DNA of 64,000 bases from Streptomyces sp. CoH27. GTDB taxonomy: Bacteria > Actinomycetota > Actinomycetes > Streptomycetales > Streptomycetaceae. The translations under genes and the position numbers were made by a program. Location: NCBI RefSeq assembly GCF_020181035.1, contig NZ_JAIQYY010000010.1, positions 55,709-119,708 on the forward strand, read 5' to 3'. Below, one piece after another: positions 29,826-38,951 of the stretch (the stretch's first letter is position 1; each line of letters starts with the position of its first letter). The notes under the pieces were generated by a model that searched no databases, was not told the DNA's origin, and saw only the letters and a program-made list of their open reading frames with translations.

Positions 29826-30650
29826 ATGCCCTCCATGACACTTCCCGAGCTAGCGCCGGAGATCGTGAGGTTCTACACCGAAACCATCGACGAGGCGGAC
29901 AGGCTGACCACCACAGCCGACGGACGCCTGGAGCTGGTGCGCACCCAGGAACTGCTGCGCCGCTACCTGCCGACGCCGCCGGCCCGCATCCTCGACGTCG
30001 GCGGCGGCCCTGGCACCCACGCCCGATGGCTGATCGAGGACGGCTACGGCGTTCATCTCGTCGACCCGATTCCCCGGCATGTCGAACAGGCGAAGGCCAC
30101 TGGTGCCACCGTCGAAGTCGGCGATGCCCGCAAGCTCACCGCCACGGACGGCTCGACCGACGTCGTCCTGCTGCTCGGCCCGCTGTACCACCTGATCGAC
30201 CGCGCCGACCGCGAGCAGGCACTCGCCGAGGCCTACCGCGTACTCAAGCCGGGCGGCCTGCTGGCAGCGGCCGGAATCAACCGGTATTCCAGCCTCTTCG
30301 AGCACACCGCGTTCGCGCACCTCTACAAGGAACAGATGCAGAGGAGCATCAGCCAGATCCTCGCCTCCCAGATCCACGACGGGAAGAAAGCGTTCACAGC
30401 CGCCTACTTCCACAGCGGCGAGCAACTGCGCGACGAGGTGGCTGCTGCCCGATTCGACGATGTCAGTGTCTTCGGGGTCGAAGGCCCGGCCTGGTCCATG
30501 CTCGCGGCGGCCGAACGCAACACTGGCGGCGACTTCCGGAAAACGCCCTTGTTCGAGTCGGCGCTGACTGCGGCACGCATGGCCGAGCCGTACCCCGAAC
30601 TGCTGGCGGCGAGTTCACATCTGCTGGTGGTCGGCCGACGGCCGGTCTAA
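29826..30650 (+). CDS. Class I SAM-dependent methyltransferase (type 11)
   Basis: A 274-residue protein with SAM motif I RILDVGGGPGTHARWL, the acidic GVHLVDPIPRHVEQA strand, DVVLLLGPLYHLIDRADREQAL and YRVLKPGGLLAAAG. The substrate is unknown. The frame is open to ATG 29784, but that start would put the GntR-type site inside the gene. ATG 29826 or 29835 (MTLPELAPEIVRFY) is likelier, without a clear ribosome site, perhaps leaderless. Divergent from the GntR gene and part of the same cassette. Confidence 0.82.
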   Translation: MPSMTLPELAPEIVRFYTETIDEADRLTTTADGRLELVRTQELLRRYLPTPPARILDVGGGPGTHARWLIEDGYGVHLVDPIPRHVEQAKATGATVEVGDARKLTATDGSTDVVLLLGPLYHLIDRADREQALAEAYRVLKPGGLLAAAGINRYSSLFEHTAFAHLYKEQMQRSISQILASQIHDGKKAFTAAYFHSGEQLRDEVAAARFDDVSVFGVEGPAWSMLAAAERNTGGDFRKTPLFESALTAARMAEPYPELLAASSHLLVVGRRPV

Positions 30651-30743
30651 CGCCAGGACGAGACACGAAAAGGCCCCGCCGCCCACGCACGATGGACAAC
30701 GGGGACAGGCAGGCGCCACAGCCGCGCCTCTACGGCATGAGGG

Positions 30744-31882
30744 TCAGCGTGCCGCCAACCGCCACAACGACGTCACCTCGGCCGCGCGGGCCGCGTGCAG
30801 CGGGTCGCGCGGGTCGTTCGCACGCGGGTGGCGGGCGCGGGTGTCCGTACGGTCCAGCACCTTCAGGCCCGCCTTCCCGATCGCCGCAAGCAGCTCGTCC
30901 CGGGTGCGCAGACCCAGGTGTTCGGCCAGGTCGGAGAGGATCAGCCAGCCCTCGCCGCCGGGTTCCAGATGCGCGGGCAGTCCGGTCAGGAAGGCGTGCA
31001 GCATCGCGCCGCCGGGGTCGTACACGCCCTGGTCGAGGGGGGAGGCGGGGCGGACCGGGAGCCAGGGCGGGTTGCAGACGATCAGCGCGGCCCGGCCGGG
31101 CGGATACAGCTCCGGGCCGGCGACCGTGACCCGGTCCGTGAGGCCCAGGCGGCCGAGGTTGTCCCGGGCGCAGGCGCGGGCGCGGGGGCTGAGGTCGGTC
31201 GCGGTGACGTGGGTGAGACCGCGCCGGGCCGGCACGGCGGCCAGCACACCGGTGCCGGTGCCGAGATCGAAGGCGGTACGGCCCTCGGGCAGGGCTGCCC
31301 GCGCGACCAGGTCGACGTACTCGCCACGCACGGGGGCGAAGACGCCGTAGTGCGGGTGGATCCGGGCGCCGAGGGCCGGTACGTCGACGCCCTTCTCGCG
31401 CCACTGCCGGGCGCCGAGCACGCCCAGCAGCTCCCGGAGCGGTACGAGGGAGGGGCCGGCGGGCGGGCCGTAGGCGTCGGCGCAGGCCTGGCGGACGTCC
31501 GGGGCGCGGCGCAGGGCGAGGCTGTGGTCGGCTTCCAGCAGGACCAGCAGCCGGCCCAGGATCCGGGCCCGGTGGGCGCGGAAGCGGCGCAGGAGGTGGA
31601 AGCTCTCGGCCGCCGAGGCCGCCGAGGCTCCCGAGGCCTCCGAGGCTCCCCGGTCCGGGGGCTGTGGGGCCTTGCGGTCGATACGGCGGGCCAGGGCGCT
31701 CAGCAGCTGTCGGGCGCCGTGGTAGTCGCCGCGCCACAGCAGGGCCGTGCCCTCGGCGGTGAGGCGGTGGCGGCGCGGACGCGGTCGTCGGCGACGATCA
31801 GCCGGCGGGGCGGCGGGAGTTCGCTCTCAGAGTGCCAGCGGGCGGACAGGGGGTCGTTCTCGGTCCAGCGGACCAGGGGCAC
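30744..31882 (-). pseudogene. Frameshifted class I SAM methyltransferase (HemK-like NPPW motif)
   Basis: The N-terminal frame starts at GTG 31882 behind GAGGAG (PLVRWTENDPLSARWHSESE, PPPRRLIVADDRVRAATA) but runs into a stop near 31700. The rest of the same protein is in another frame: LTAEGTALLWRGDYHGARQL, then ALGARIHPHYGVFAPVRGEY, AFDLGTGTGVLAA and the catalytic VCNPPWLP motif, to 30744. The switch falls near 31764-31772 in a GCGGCGGTGG-rich stretch. Intact relatives run without interruption, about 380 residues as I recall. It is either a recent frameshift or a sequence error; an internal ATG (31421) could still give a 225-residue catalytic half. Confidence 0.7.
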
Positions 31883-31983
31883 GGCATGCTCCTCGGGAGG
31901 GGGTTCCTACGTGTGCGGGCACGAGGAACGCGTCACCGAGGACCATGCCGAGTGTCATCAACTTCCCTTTCCTGAGCGTGGGT

Positions 31984-33309
31984 TCAGGATACGGCCAGGG
32001 CGGGTGCCGTCGGGGCCGGGTGGCGGCGGATCACCAGGGACATCAGGGCTGCCGCCGCGCACAGGGCGCCGGAGGCGTACCAGACGAGGTCGTAGGAGCC
32101 GAAGACGTCGCGGGCGACGCCGCCGAGGTAGGCGACGAGGGCCGCGCCGATCTGGTGGGAGGCGAGGACCCAGCCGAAGACGATGGCGCTGTCGTCACCG
32201 AACTGCTCCCGGCACAGGGCCAGGGTGGGCGGGACGGTGGCCACCCAGTCGAGGCCGTAGAAGACGATGAAGAACAGCATCGGCGGGTGGACCGACGGGC
32301 CCAGCAGCATGGGGAGGAAGAGGAGGGACATGCCGCGCAGGGCGTAGTAGACCGCGAGCAGGCGGCGCGGTTCGAAGCGGTCGGTGAACCAGCCGGAGGC
32401 GATCGTGCCGGCCACGTCGAACACGCCGACGACCGCGAGCAGCGAGGCCGCCGTGGTGACCGGCATGCCGTGGTCGTGCTCGGCGGGCACGAAGTGGGTC
32501 TGGATCAGACCGTTGGTGGAGGCGCCGCAGATCGCGAAGGTGCCGGCGAGCAGCCAGAAGGTGCCGGTGCGGACGGAGGTGGACAGGACCTTCAGTGTGC
32601 GGCGGGCCGCGCCCGTGACCGGCGCCGGCTTGGGTATGAACTCCTTCGCCCCGTACGGCGCGACGCCGATGTCCGCCGGGTGGTCGCGCAGCAGGATCCA
32701 GACGAAGGGCACTACGGCCAGGGCCGCCAGGGACACCGTCACGGCCGCCGGGCGCCAGCCGTGGTGCTCGGACAGCCAGGAGAGCAGCGGCAGGAAGATC
32801 AGCTGGCCGGAGGCGGACGCGGCGGTGAGGATGCCGCTGACCAGGCCGCGCCGCTCGGTGAACCAGCGGTTGGTCACCGTCGCCGCGAAGGCGAGCGCCA
32901 TCGAGCCGGAGCCGAGGCCCACCAGCAGGCCCCAGCACAGCCACAGCTGCCAGGCCGCCGTCATCCACACGGTCAGGCCGGACCCGGCGGCGATCACGAC
33001 CAGTGCGACGGCGACCACCCGGCGGATACCGAACCGGTCCATCAGCGCGGCGGCGAAGGGGGCCGTGAGGCCGTAGAGCGCGAGGTTGATGGAGACGGCC
33101 GCGCCGATCGTGCCGCGCGACCAGCCGAACTCCTGGTGCAAGGGGTCGATCAGCAGACCGGGCAGGGAACGGAAGGCGGCCGCGCCGATGATCGTGACGA
33201 ACGTGACGGCGGCGACGAACCAGGCGCGGTGCACACGGTGGTGCCGGGTGGGCGGGGCGGCTTGGACGGGGGCTGCGGCTGGGCTTGTCTGAGTCACGTC
33301 ATAGAGCAT
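31984..33309 (-). CDS. MFS transporter (OFA-like, oxalate/monocarboxylate type)
   Basis: About 441 residues with 12 hydrophobic segments, beginning HRAWFVAAVTFVTIIGAAAF. The loop 2-3 signature is present as ALMDRFGIRRVVA, and there is a central basic loop, KEFIPKPAPVTGAARRTLK. It would import or export a carboxylate or similar small anion by proton coupling; in this context it could serve the catabolic regulon, but no operator is seen. ATG 33309 (MLYDVTQTSP) or GTG 33297 may be the start; no ribosome site decides. Divergent from the GlxA-type regulator. Confidence 0.82.
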   Translation of the reverse strand: MLYDVTQTSPAAAPVQAAPPTRHHRVHRAWFVAAVTFVTIIGAAAFRSLPGLLIDPLHQEFGWSRGTIGAAVSINLALYGLTAPFAAALMDRFGIRRVVAVALVVIAAGSGLTVWMTAAWQLWLCWGLLVGLGSGSMALAFAATVTNRWFTERRGLVSGILTAASASGQLIFLPLLSWLSEHHGWRPAAVTVSLAALAVVPFVWILLRDHPADIGVAPYGAKEFIPKPAPVTGAARRTLKVLSTSVRTGTFWLLAGTFAICGASTNGLIQTHFVPAEHDHGMPVTTAASLLAVVGVFDVAGTIASGWFTDRFEPRRLLAVYYALRGMSLLFLPMLLGPSVHPPMLFFIVFYGLDWVATVPPTLALCREQFGDDSAIVFGWVLASHQIGAALVAYLGGVARDVFGSYDLVWYASGALCAAAALMSLVIRRHPAPTAPALAVS

Positions 33310-33368
33310 CCGGTCTGCTGTTCCGCGCATCGAGTGGCCCGACGGACAGCATTCGCTAGGATCGGGCC

Positions 33369-34391
33369 ATGGCTGCTGTCGCCGAGAGTTCCGAGAATTC
33401 TGAAGCCGTCCGTCCGCATCGGGTCGTCGTTCTCGCGCTGGACGGCCTGCTCCCCTTCGAGCTGGGCATCCCGCACCGCATCTTCGGCCGCCCCAAGGAC
33501 GAGCGGGGCCGGCCGCTCTACGAGGTCGTGACCTGCTCGGTGCGGCCACCGGGCCCGGTCGAGACCGACGCCGACTTCGCCATCCACGTCACCCACGGCC
33601 CGGAGGCGCTGGCCGAGGCTGACACGGTGATCATCCCCGCGTCGTACGAACTGGGACCTGTCTTCGAGGAGGGCCGGCTGACCGACGACCTCGCCGCCGC
33701 CCTCGCCCGCATCCGCCCCGGCACCCGCCTCGCCGCCATCTGCACCGGCGGCTACGTCCTCGCCGCCGCCGGATACCTGGACGGCCGCCCGGCGACCACG
33801 CACTGGGCCGAGGCCGACCGCTTCCAGAAGCTGTTCCCGCGGATCGAGGTGGACGCGGACGTGCTGTTCATCGACGACGGCGACGTGCTGACCTCGGCCG
33901 GGGTGGCCGCCGGGATCGACCTGTGCCTGCACATGGTGCGCCGCGACTTCGGCACGGCCGTCGCCAACGACGTGGCCCGGCGCACGGTCGTACCGCCGCA
34001 CCGCGACGGCGGCCAGGCCCAGTACATCGAACGCCCTGTCCCCGACCCACAGGTGGCGACCACGACCGCTGCCCGCGCCTGGGCGCTCGGCCGGCTGCAC
34101 GAGCCGATCCAGCTGCGCGACATGGCCGGACAGGAGTCCATGTCGGTACGTACCTTCACCCGCCGCTTCCGTGAGGAGGTCGGCATCAGCCCCGGCCAGT
34201 GGCTCACCCAGCAGCGCGTCGAGCGCGCCCGCCATCTGCTGGAGACCACCGACCTGTCCATCGACCAGGTCGCCCGCGCGTCCGGCTTCGGCACGGCCCA
34301 GTCGATGCGCCAGCACCTCCAGCAGGCCCTGGGCGTGACCCCGACGGCGTACCGGCGCACCTTCCGGGCGACGGTCACCTCGGCGGTCTGA
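33369..34391 (+). CDS. GlxA-family transcriptional regulator (DJ-1/PfpI + AraC HTH)
   Basis: A 340-residue protein. Residues about 18-190 form a DJ-1/PfpI amidase-like domain (VVVLALDGLLPFELGIPHRIFG, RLAAICTGGYVLAAAGYLDGR with the nucleophile-elbow Cys). Residues about 230-335 form an AraC DNA-binding domain (LRDMAGQESMSVRTFTRRFRE, WLTQQRVERARHLLETTDLS, VARASGFGTAQSMRQHL). It probably regulates the divergent MFS transporter and itself. The ligand is unknown. Confidence 0.88.
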   Translation: MAAVAESSENSEAVRPHRVVVLALDGLLPFELGIPHRIFGRPKDERGRPLYEVVTCSVRPPGPVETDADFAIHVTHGPEALAEADTVIIPASYELGPVFEEGRLTDDLAAALARIRPGTRLAAICTGGYVLAAAGYLDGRPATTHWAEADRFQKLFPRIEVDADVLFIDDGDVLTSAGVAAGIDLCLHMVRRDFGTAVANDVARRTVVPPHRDGGQAQYIERPVPDPQVATTTAARAWALGRLHEPIQLRDMAGQESMSVRTFTRRFREEVGISPGQWLTQQRVERARHLLETTDLSIDQVARASGFGTAQSMRQHLQQALGVTPTAYRRTFRATVTSAV

Positions 34392-34409
34392 CTCCCGCGG
34401 ACGAAAGCC

Positions 34410-35459
34410 TCAGAATGTGAGGACCGCCCGCGCCACCCGCCCCGCCTCCGCGTCCGCCCGCGCCTTCTCGAAGTCCTCCACGGGATACACGGCCGTCACC
34501 AACTCGTCGAGCAGGAGCCGCCCTTGGCGGTACAGCTCGGCGTACAGGGCGATGTCCCGCTGGGGGCGTGAGGAGCCGTAGCGGCAGCCCAGGACGGACT
34601 TGTCCAGGTACAGGGAGGAGACGAGGAAGGACGCCTCGGCGGTGGCCGGCGGGACACCGAGGAGGATCGCCTGGCCGTGCCGGTCGAGGAGGTCGATCGC
34701 CTGCCGGATCAGCTCCACCCGGCCCACGCACTCGAAGACGTGGTCGGCGCCCGTGGGCAGGATGTCCGTCACGCCCTCCGCCGAGGTCAGGAAGTCGGTC
34801 GCGCCGAACTGCCGGGCCATCTCCTCCTTGCCCGGATTGGCGTCCACGGCGACGATGCGCAGGGCCCCCGCGATGCGCGCGCCCTGGATGACGTTCAGCC
34901 CGATCCCGCCGGTCCCGATGACGACGACGCTCTCCCCCTGCCCCACCCGGGCCCGGTTCAGCACCGCGCCCACCCCGGTGAGCACCCCGCACCCGATCAG
35001 CGCGGCGGACGGGAACGGGAGATCCTTCGGGATCCGTACCGTCTGTACGGCCTTGACGATCGTGCGTTCCGCGAAGGCGGAGTTGGCGGCGAACTGGTAC
35101 ACCGGCTCCCCGCCCCGCGTGAAGGGTTTCCCTGGGCGGCCGATGGCTTGCCGGCACATGGTCGGCCGGCCCCGGTCGCACTCCGCGCAGGTGCCGCAGT
35201 TGGCGAGCGTGGACAGGGCCACATGGTCGCCGGGCGCGACATGGCCGACCCCCGCCCCGACCGCTTCCACGACCCCGGCGCCCTCGTGCCCCAGCACCAC
35301 CGGCACGGGGAAGGGAATGGTGCCGTCCACCACGGACAGGTCGCTGTGGCACAGCCCGGCCGCGGCGACGGCGACGCGCACCTCCCCCGCCCCCGGCTCC
35401 CGCACCGCGAGATCGTCGACCACCCGCACCCGCTTGCCGTCGAACACCACTCCACGCAT
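34410..35459 (-). CDS. Zn-dependent alcohol dehydrogenase (class III/mycothiol-type fold)
   Basis: A 349-residue medium-chain dehydrogenase. Catalytic zinc ligands are Cys37-His38 (GLCHSD) and His58-Glu59 (GHEGAG). Structural zinc cysteines are at 88, 91, 94 and 102 (CGTCAECDRGRPTMC). The NAD-binding motif is VVIGTGGIGLNVIQGA. It would oxidise an alcohol intermediate to aldehyde or ketone. It shares one base with the preceding acyl-CoA dehydrogenase stop (TGATG) and is the last gene of the SDR-dehydrogenase operon. Its frame stays open upstream, but that is the dehydrogenase's shadow. Confidence 0.88.
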   Translation of the reverse strand: MRGVVFDGKRVRVVDDLAVREPGAGEVRVAVAAAGLCHSDLSVVDGTIPFPVPVVLGHEGAGVVEAVGAGVGHVAPGDHVALSTLANCGTCAECDRGRPTMCRQAIGRPGKPFTRGGEPVYQFAANSAFAERTIVKAVQTVRIPKDLPFPSAALIGCGVLTGVGAVLNRARVGQGESVVVIGTGGIGLNVIQGARIAGALRIVAVDANPGKEEMARQFGATDFLTSAEGVTDILPTGADHVFECVGRVELIRQAIDLLDRHGQAILLGVPPATAEASFLVSSLYLDKSVLGCRYGSSRPQRDIALYAELYRQGRLLLDELVTAVYPVEDFEKARADAEAGRVARAVLTF

Positions 35460-36607
35460 CACACGGCCCCCTTGGGCTCTCTGGGCAGACCGAGCACGCG
35501 CTCGGCGATGATCGTGCGCTGGACCTGGTCCGAGCCGCCGTAGATCGTGTCGGCCCGGGAGAAGAGGAACAGGTGCTGGTCCGCGTCCAGTTCGTACGGC
35601 GCCGTGGGCGACCAGTCCGCCGGGCCCACGGAGGCGGCCGCGCCCCGCACCCGCACCGCGAGCTCGCCCAGCCGCTGGTGCCACCCGGCCCACAGCAGCT
35701 TGGCCACGCTGGGCGCGCCAGGATCCTCGGAGCCGCCGAGGGTGCGCAGGGCGTTCCAGCGCATGGTCCGCAGCTCGGCCCACTGCCGTACGAGCAGCGC
35801 GCGTACGACGGGATCGCCGGCGGCCCCGGTCTCCTCGGCAGCCCGCACCACCCGCCCCAGCTCCTCGGCGAACCCGATCTGCTGGGCGAGCGTCGACACC
35901 CCCCGCTCGAACCCGAGCAGACTCATGGCGACCCGCCAGCCCTGCCCTTCGCCGCCGACGACATGCGCCACGCGCGCGTGTGCCCCGTCGAAGAAGACCT
36001 CGTTGAAGTCACTGGTGCCGGTCATCTGCCGGATCGGCCGCACCTCGATACGGCCCGGCTGGTCCATGGGCACGAGGAGAAGGCTCAGTCCGTGATGCCG
36101 GCGGGAATCCGGCTCGGTCCGGGCCAGCACGAAACACCAGTCGGCCTCGTGCGCGAGCGAGGTCCAGATCTTCTGCCCGCTGATCCGGTACCGCTCCCCG
36201 TCCCGCACGGCCACGGTCCGGATCCCGGCCAGATCGGACCCGGCACCGGGCTCGCTGTACCCCTGGCACCAGAGCTCCTCACCGGCGGCGACCGGCGGCA
36301 GAAACCGCTTCTTCTGCTCGTCGGTGCCGTGTGCGATGAGGGTGGGAGCGAGCAGGTTCTCCCCGATGTGCCCGGACCGGGGCGGCGCCCCCGACCGCGC
36401 ATACTCCTCGGCCCAGGCGACCTGCTGGGTGAGGGTCGCGGTCCGGTTCCCGTACCCGGCCTCGGCCCAGCCGAGCCCTATCCAGCCGGCGGCGCCGAGG
36501 GTGCGTTCCCAGGTACGGCGGTCTGTCGAGGGGGTGACGTTGGCGGCGAGCCATGCGCGGACCTCCGCACGAAACACCTCGTCCTGTTGACTGAACCCGA
36601 AATCCAT
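35459..36607 (-). CDS. Acyl-CoA dehydrogenase (FadE type)
   Basis: A 382-residue flavoprotein: DFGFSQQDEVFRAEVRAWLA N-terminus, the flavin/substrate motif GYSEPGAGSDLAGIRTVAVR, SGQKIWTSLAHEADWCFVLART, and C-terminal IYGGSDQVQRTIIAERVLGLPREP. It would introduce an alpha,beta double bond in an acyl-CoA. The Arg-rich ADTIYGGSDQVQR end is typical of the FadE28/29-like steroid and branched-acid group. The catalytic Glu is not obvious. Operon: SDR, this gene, Zn-ADH. A dispersed repeat lies in the 98-base gap after the SDR gene. Confidence 0.87.
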   Translation of the reverse strand: MDFGFSQQDEVFRAEVRAWLAANVTPSTDRRTWERTLGAAGWIGLGWAEAGYGNRTATLTQQVAWAEEYARSGAPPRSGHIGENLLAPTLIAHGTDEQKKRFLPPVAAGEELWCQGYSEPGAGSDLAGIRTVAVRDGERYRISGQKIWTSLAHEADWCFVLARTEPDSRRHHGLSLLLVPMDQPGRIEVRPIRQMTGTSDFNEVFFDGAHARVAHVVGGEGQGWRVAMSLLGFERGVSTLAQQIGFAEELGRVVRAAEETGAAGDPVVRALLVRQWAELRTMRWNALRTLGGSEDPGAPSVAKLLWAGWHQRLGELAVRVRGAAASVGPADWSPTAPYELDADQHLFLFSRADTIYGGSDQVQRTIIAERVLGLPREPKGAV

Positions 36608-36626
36608 GAAGCCCGCCTAGGGTCAA

Positions 36627-36676
36627 GCGCCCCATCAGGGGCGCGGGGAACTGCGCGACCAGCCACAATCGACCCG
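36627..36676 (+). repeat. Dispersed Streptomyces stem-loop repeat, copy 2
   Basis: Stem-loop GCGCCCC-atca-GGGGCGC, then GGGGAACTGCGCGACCAGCC. It matches copy 1 in the stem and the GGGGAACTGCGCGA core. It lies between two genes of one operon and could act as a processing or attenuation element. Confidence 0.75.
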
Positions 36677-36705
36677 CAGCCGCGAGACGACAGCACACCC
36701 CGCTA

Positions 36706-37617
36706 CTAGGCGTTAGGCCGAGACCCACTCCGCGCCGCCTCTTCCATCGCCAAAAGCTGGGACAGCATGGGCATCGGATCCACCCCCACCGACCCCGGCA
36801 GCAACTCCGCGATCCGCTCCGGCGTCCAGGGCCCTTCCCCGTAAACCGAACGGAGTTCCCTGGGCTGGGCCCACACCGCGATCTTCGGCCCCGCGACCGT
36901 GTACACCTGCCCGGTGATGCCCTGCGCGGCAGCCCCGTCGGACAGCAGATACACCACGAGCGCGGCCACATCCTCCGGCTCGCCGATCTCGGCCAGCTCC
37001 ATGGGCACGTTCGCCGACATCCGCGTACGGGCCACGGGGGCGACGGCGTTGGCGGTGACCCCGTACTTGTGCAGGCCCAGCGCCGCGCTGCGGACCAGCG
37101 AGATGATGCCGCCCTTCGCCGCGCTGTAGTTGGCCTGGGAGACCGAGCCCTGGTGGTTGCCGCTGGTGAAGCCGATCAGCGTGCCCGAGCGCTGCCCGCG
37201 CATCACCGCGGAGGCCGCCCGGAAGACGGTGAACGTGCCCTTGAGGTGGGTGGCGACGACGGGGTCCCACTCCTCCTCGGTCATGTTGAACAGCATGCGT
37301 TCGCGCAGGATCCCGGCCACGCAGACGACTCCGTCGAGCCGGCCGTAGGAGGACACGGCGGTGTCCACCACCCGTTGTCCGCCCGCCATCGTGGAGATGT
37401 CGTCGGCGACGGCGACCGCCTCACCGCCCGCCGCCTCGATCTCCTTGACGACCGCTTCGGCGACCTCGCTCGTCGGTGCCGTCCCGTCGGCGGCGACGCC
37501 GTAGTCGTTGACGACGACCTTCGCTCCCTCGGCCGCCGCCGCCAGGGCGACCGCCCGTCCGATCCCGCGCCCGGCCCCGGTCACGGCGACCACCTTGCCT
37601 GCCAAGAAGTTCCCCAC
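36706..37617 (-). CDS. Short-chain dehydrogenase/reductase (multifunctional beta-oxidation/17beta-HSD4-like)
   Basis: A 303-residue SDR: cofactor motif VTGAGRGIGRAV (G14-x3-G18-x-G20), Ser152, Tyr164 and Lys168 (YSAAK) catalytic residues. The C-terminal 60 residues (WTPERIAELLPGSVGVDPMP) resemble the extended Hsd4-type 3-hydroxyacyl-CoA dehydrogenases. It likely oxidises a beta-hydroxyacyl-CoA with NAD(P). The GTG start follows GAAGGGG. First gene of the SDR-FadE-ADH operon, controlled from the divergent operator at 37640. Confidence 0.87.
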   Translation of the reverse strand: MGNFLAGKVVAVTGAGRGIGRAVALAAAAEGAKVVVNDYGVAADGTAPTSEVAEAVVKEIEAAGGEAVAVADDISTMAGGQRVVDTAVSSYGRLDGVVCVAGILRERMLFNMTEEEWDPVVATHLKGTFTVFRAASAVMRGQRSGTLIGFTSGNHQGSVSQANYSAAKGGIISLVRSAALGLHKYGVTANAVAPVARTRMSANVPMELAEIGEPEDVAALVVYLLSDGAAAQGITGQVYTVAGPKIAVWAQPRELRSVYGEGPWTPERIAELLPGSVGVDPMPMLSQLLAMEEAARSGSRPNA

Positions 37618-37639
37618 GTCCGGCCCCTTCCCGCGGTTT

Positions 37640-37654
37640 CTGACGGTCCGTTAG
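37640..37654. promoter_or_regulatory. CTGACGGTCCGTTAG operator between the SDR operon and the cyclase gene
   Basis: One base from the perfect palindrome (GTTAG for GTCAG). It lies 22 bases upstream of the SDR start and 49 bases upstream of the cyclase start, so it can control both directions. Confidence 0.7.
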
Positions 37655-37703
37655 ATTTTATGGCCCGTCGGACGCACGGACACAACCCCCGGGGAGGCAC
37701 CGG

Positions 37704-38630
37704 ATGGCACTGCCGGAGGAGTTCCACGAGATCGCGGGGCGCGTGAACAACTGGGGGCGCTGGGGGGCGGACGACGAGATCGGGACCCTGAACCTCATCA
37801 CCGGCGAGGTCGTGCGCGAGGCCGCCGCCCACGTCCGCACCGGCCGCCGTGTCCCGCTCGCGCTGCCGCTGCGGGAGGACGGTGTGCAGACCGGGATGAT
37901 CCCGGGGCGGGTCAATCCCCTGCACGCCATGGTGCAGATCAACCAGGAGCTGTTCGGGCCCGGCACGGTCGCGTGCAGCGACGACGCGGTGACGATGGGC
38001 CTGCAGGCCGGCACCCACTGGGACGCCCTGACCCATGTCTCGCACTCCGGGAAGCTCTACAACGGCCGCCCTGCGCACTCGGTCACCGCGCACGGCGGGG
38101 CCGGGTTCGGCGGGATCGACAAGGCGCGGCACATCGTCTCGCGCGGGGTGCTGCTGGACGTGGCACGCGCGCGTGGCGTGGACCGGCTGGAGGGCGGTCA
38201 CGTGGTCACGCCGGAGGATCTGGACGCGGCCGAGGAACTCGCGGGTACGCGCGTGCGTGCCGGTGACATCGTGCTCGTACGGACCGGACAGGTGCAGGTG
38301 TATCTGGCCGGGGACAAGCACGGGTACGGCTATCCGTCGCCGGGGTTGTCCGTCCGCACGCCGGAGTGGTTCCACGCGCGCGATGTGGCCGCCGTCGCCA
38401 ACGACACGCTCACGTTTGAGATATTTCCGCCCGAGATCGACAATCTGTGGCTGCCCGTGCATGCGCTGGACCTGGTGGAGATGGGGATGCTCCAGGGCCA
38501 GAACTGGAATCTGGAAGAGTTGTCCACAGCCTGTGGACAAGAGGGGCGGTACGCGTTTCTGCTGTCGGCGATGCCGGAGCCGTTCGTCGGGGCGACGGGT
38601 TCACCGGTGGCACCGGTGGCGATCCTGTAG
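37704..38630 (+). CDS. Cyclase family protein (kynurenine formamidase-like metal hydrolase)
   Basis: A 308-residue protein with the metal-binding motif GTHWDALTHVSHSG and the later THALDLVEMGM-like HALDLVEMG block, typical of the cyclase/formamidase fold. Members hydrolyse amide, lactone or ring C-C bonds. The start follows GGGGAGGCACCGG. Its place opposite the SDR operon under the same operator suggests a ring- or lactone-opening hydrolysis in the pathway. Confidence 0.85.
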   Translation: MALPEEFHEIAGRVNNWGRWGADDEIGTLNLITGEVVREAAAHVRTGRRVPLALPLREDGVQTGMIPGRVNPLHAMVQINQELFGPGTVACSDDAVTMGLQAGTHWDALTHVSHSGKLYNGRPAHSVTAHGGAGFGGIDKARHIVSRGVLLDVARARGVDRLEGGHVVTPEDLDAAEELAGTRVRAGDIVLVRTGQVQVYLAGDKHGYGYPSPGLSVRTPEWFHARDVAAVANDTLTFEIFPPEIDNLWLPVHALDLVEMGMLQGQNWNLEELSTACGQEGRYAFLLSAMPEPFVGATGSPVAPVAIL

Positions 38631-38951
38631 CCCAAGGCCCGCGGTGAAACCTGAGCTGGAACCTGAGCTGAAACTGGAACTGGAACCGGAGCTGGAACCG
38701 GATGGCGGCGCGCCTCCCCCCACCGGCGCGTCTCCCCCACGGCCGTGCGCGCACGCCGCCATCCGATGCGACCCACACTCGACGAGGGCCGCCGTCACCC
38801 ATGCCCTCGTCGTCCCCTCGCGGCGAATCGACGCCCACCAGCGTGTTCAGGTGCCCACGTGACGTCAACGTCGGTACGGGGATTTGTTACGTACGCCCAA
38901 TTCACGGACCCCGCGCACGGATGCACCCCCGGCGCACCGCCGCGCCGGAAC
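38631..38951. other. Intergenic stretch after the cyclase gene
   Basis: About 320 bases between the cyclase stop and the convergent ATP-binding protein gene. Besides the 12-bp repeat array near its left end, I see no gene with a convincing start or family feature. The open frames on both strands are Arg/Pro-rich shadows. Confidence 0.6.
38650..38697 (+). repeat. Four 12-bp tandem repeats
   Basis: CCTGAGCTGGAA, CCTGAGCTGAAA, CTGGAACTGGAA and CCGGAGCTGGAA follow one another directly after the cyclase gene. If read, they would encode an acidic PELE repeat, but no start codon or ribosome site supports that. A simple-sequence array. Confidence 0.7.
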
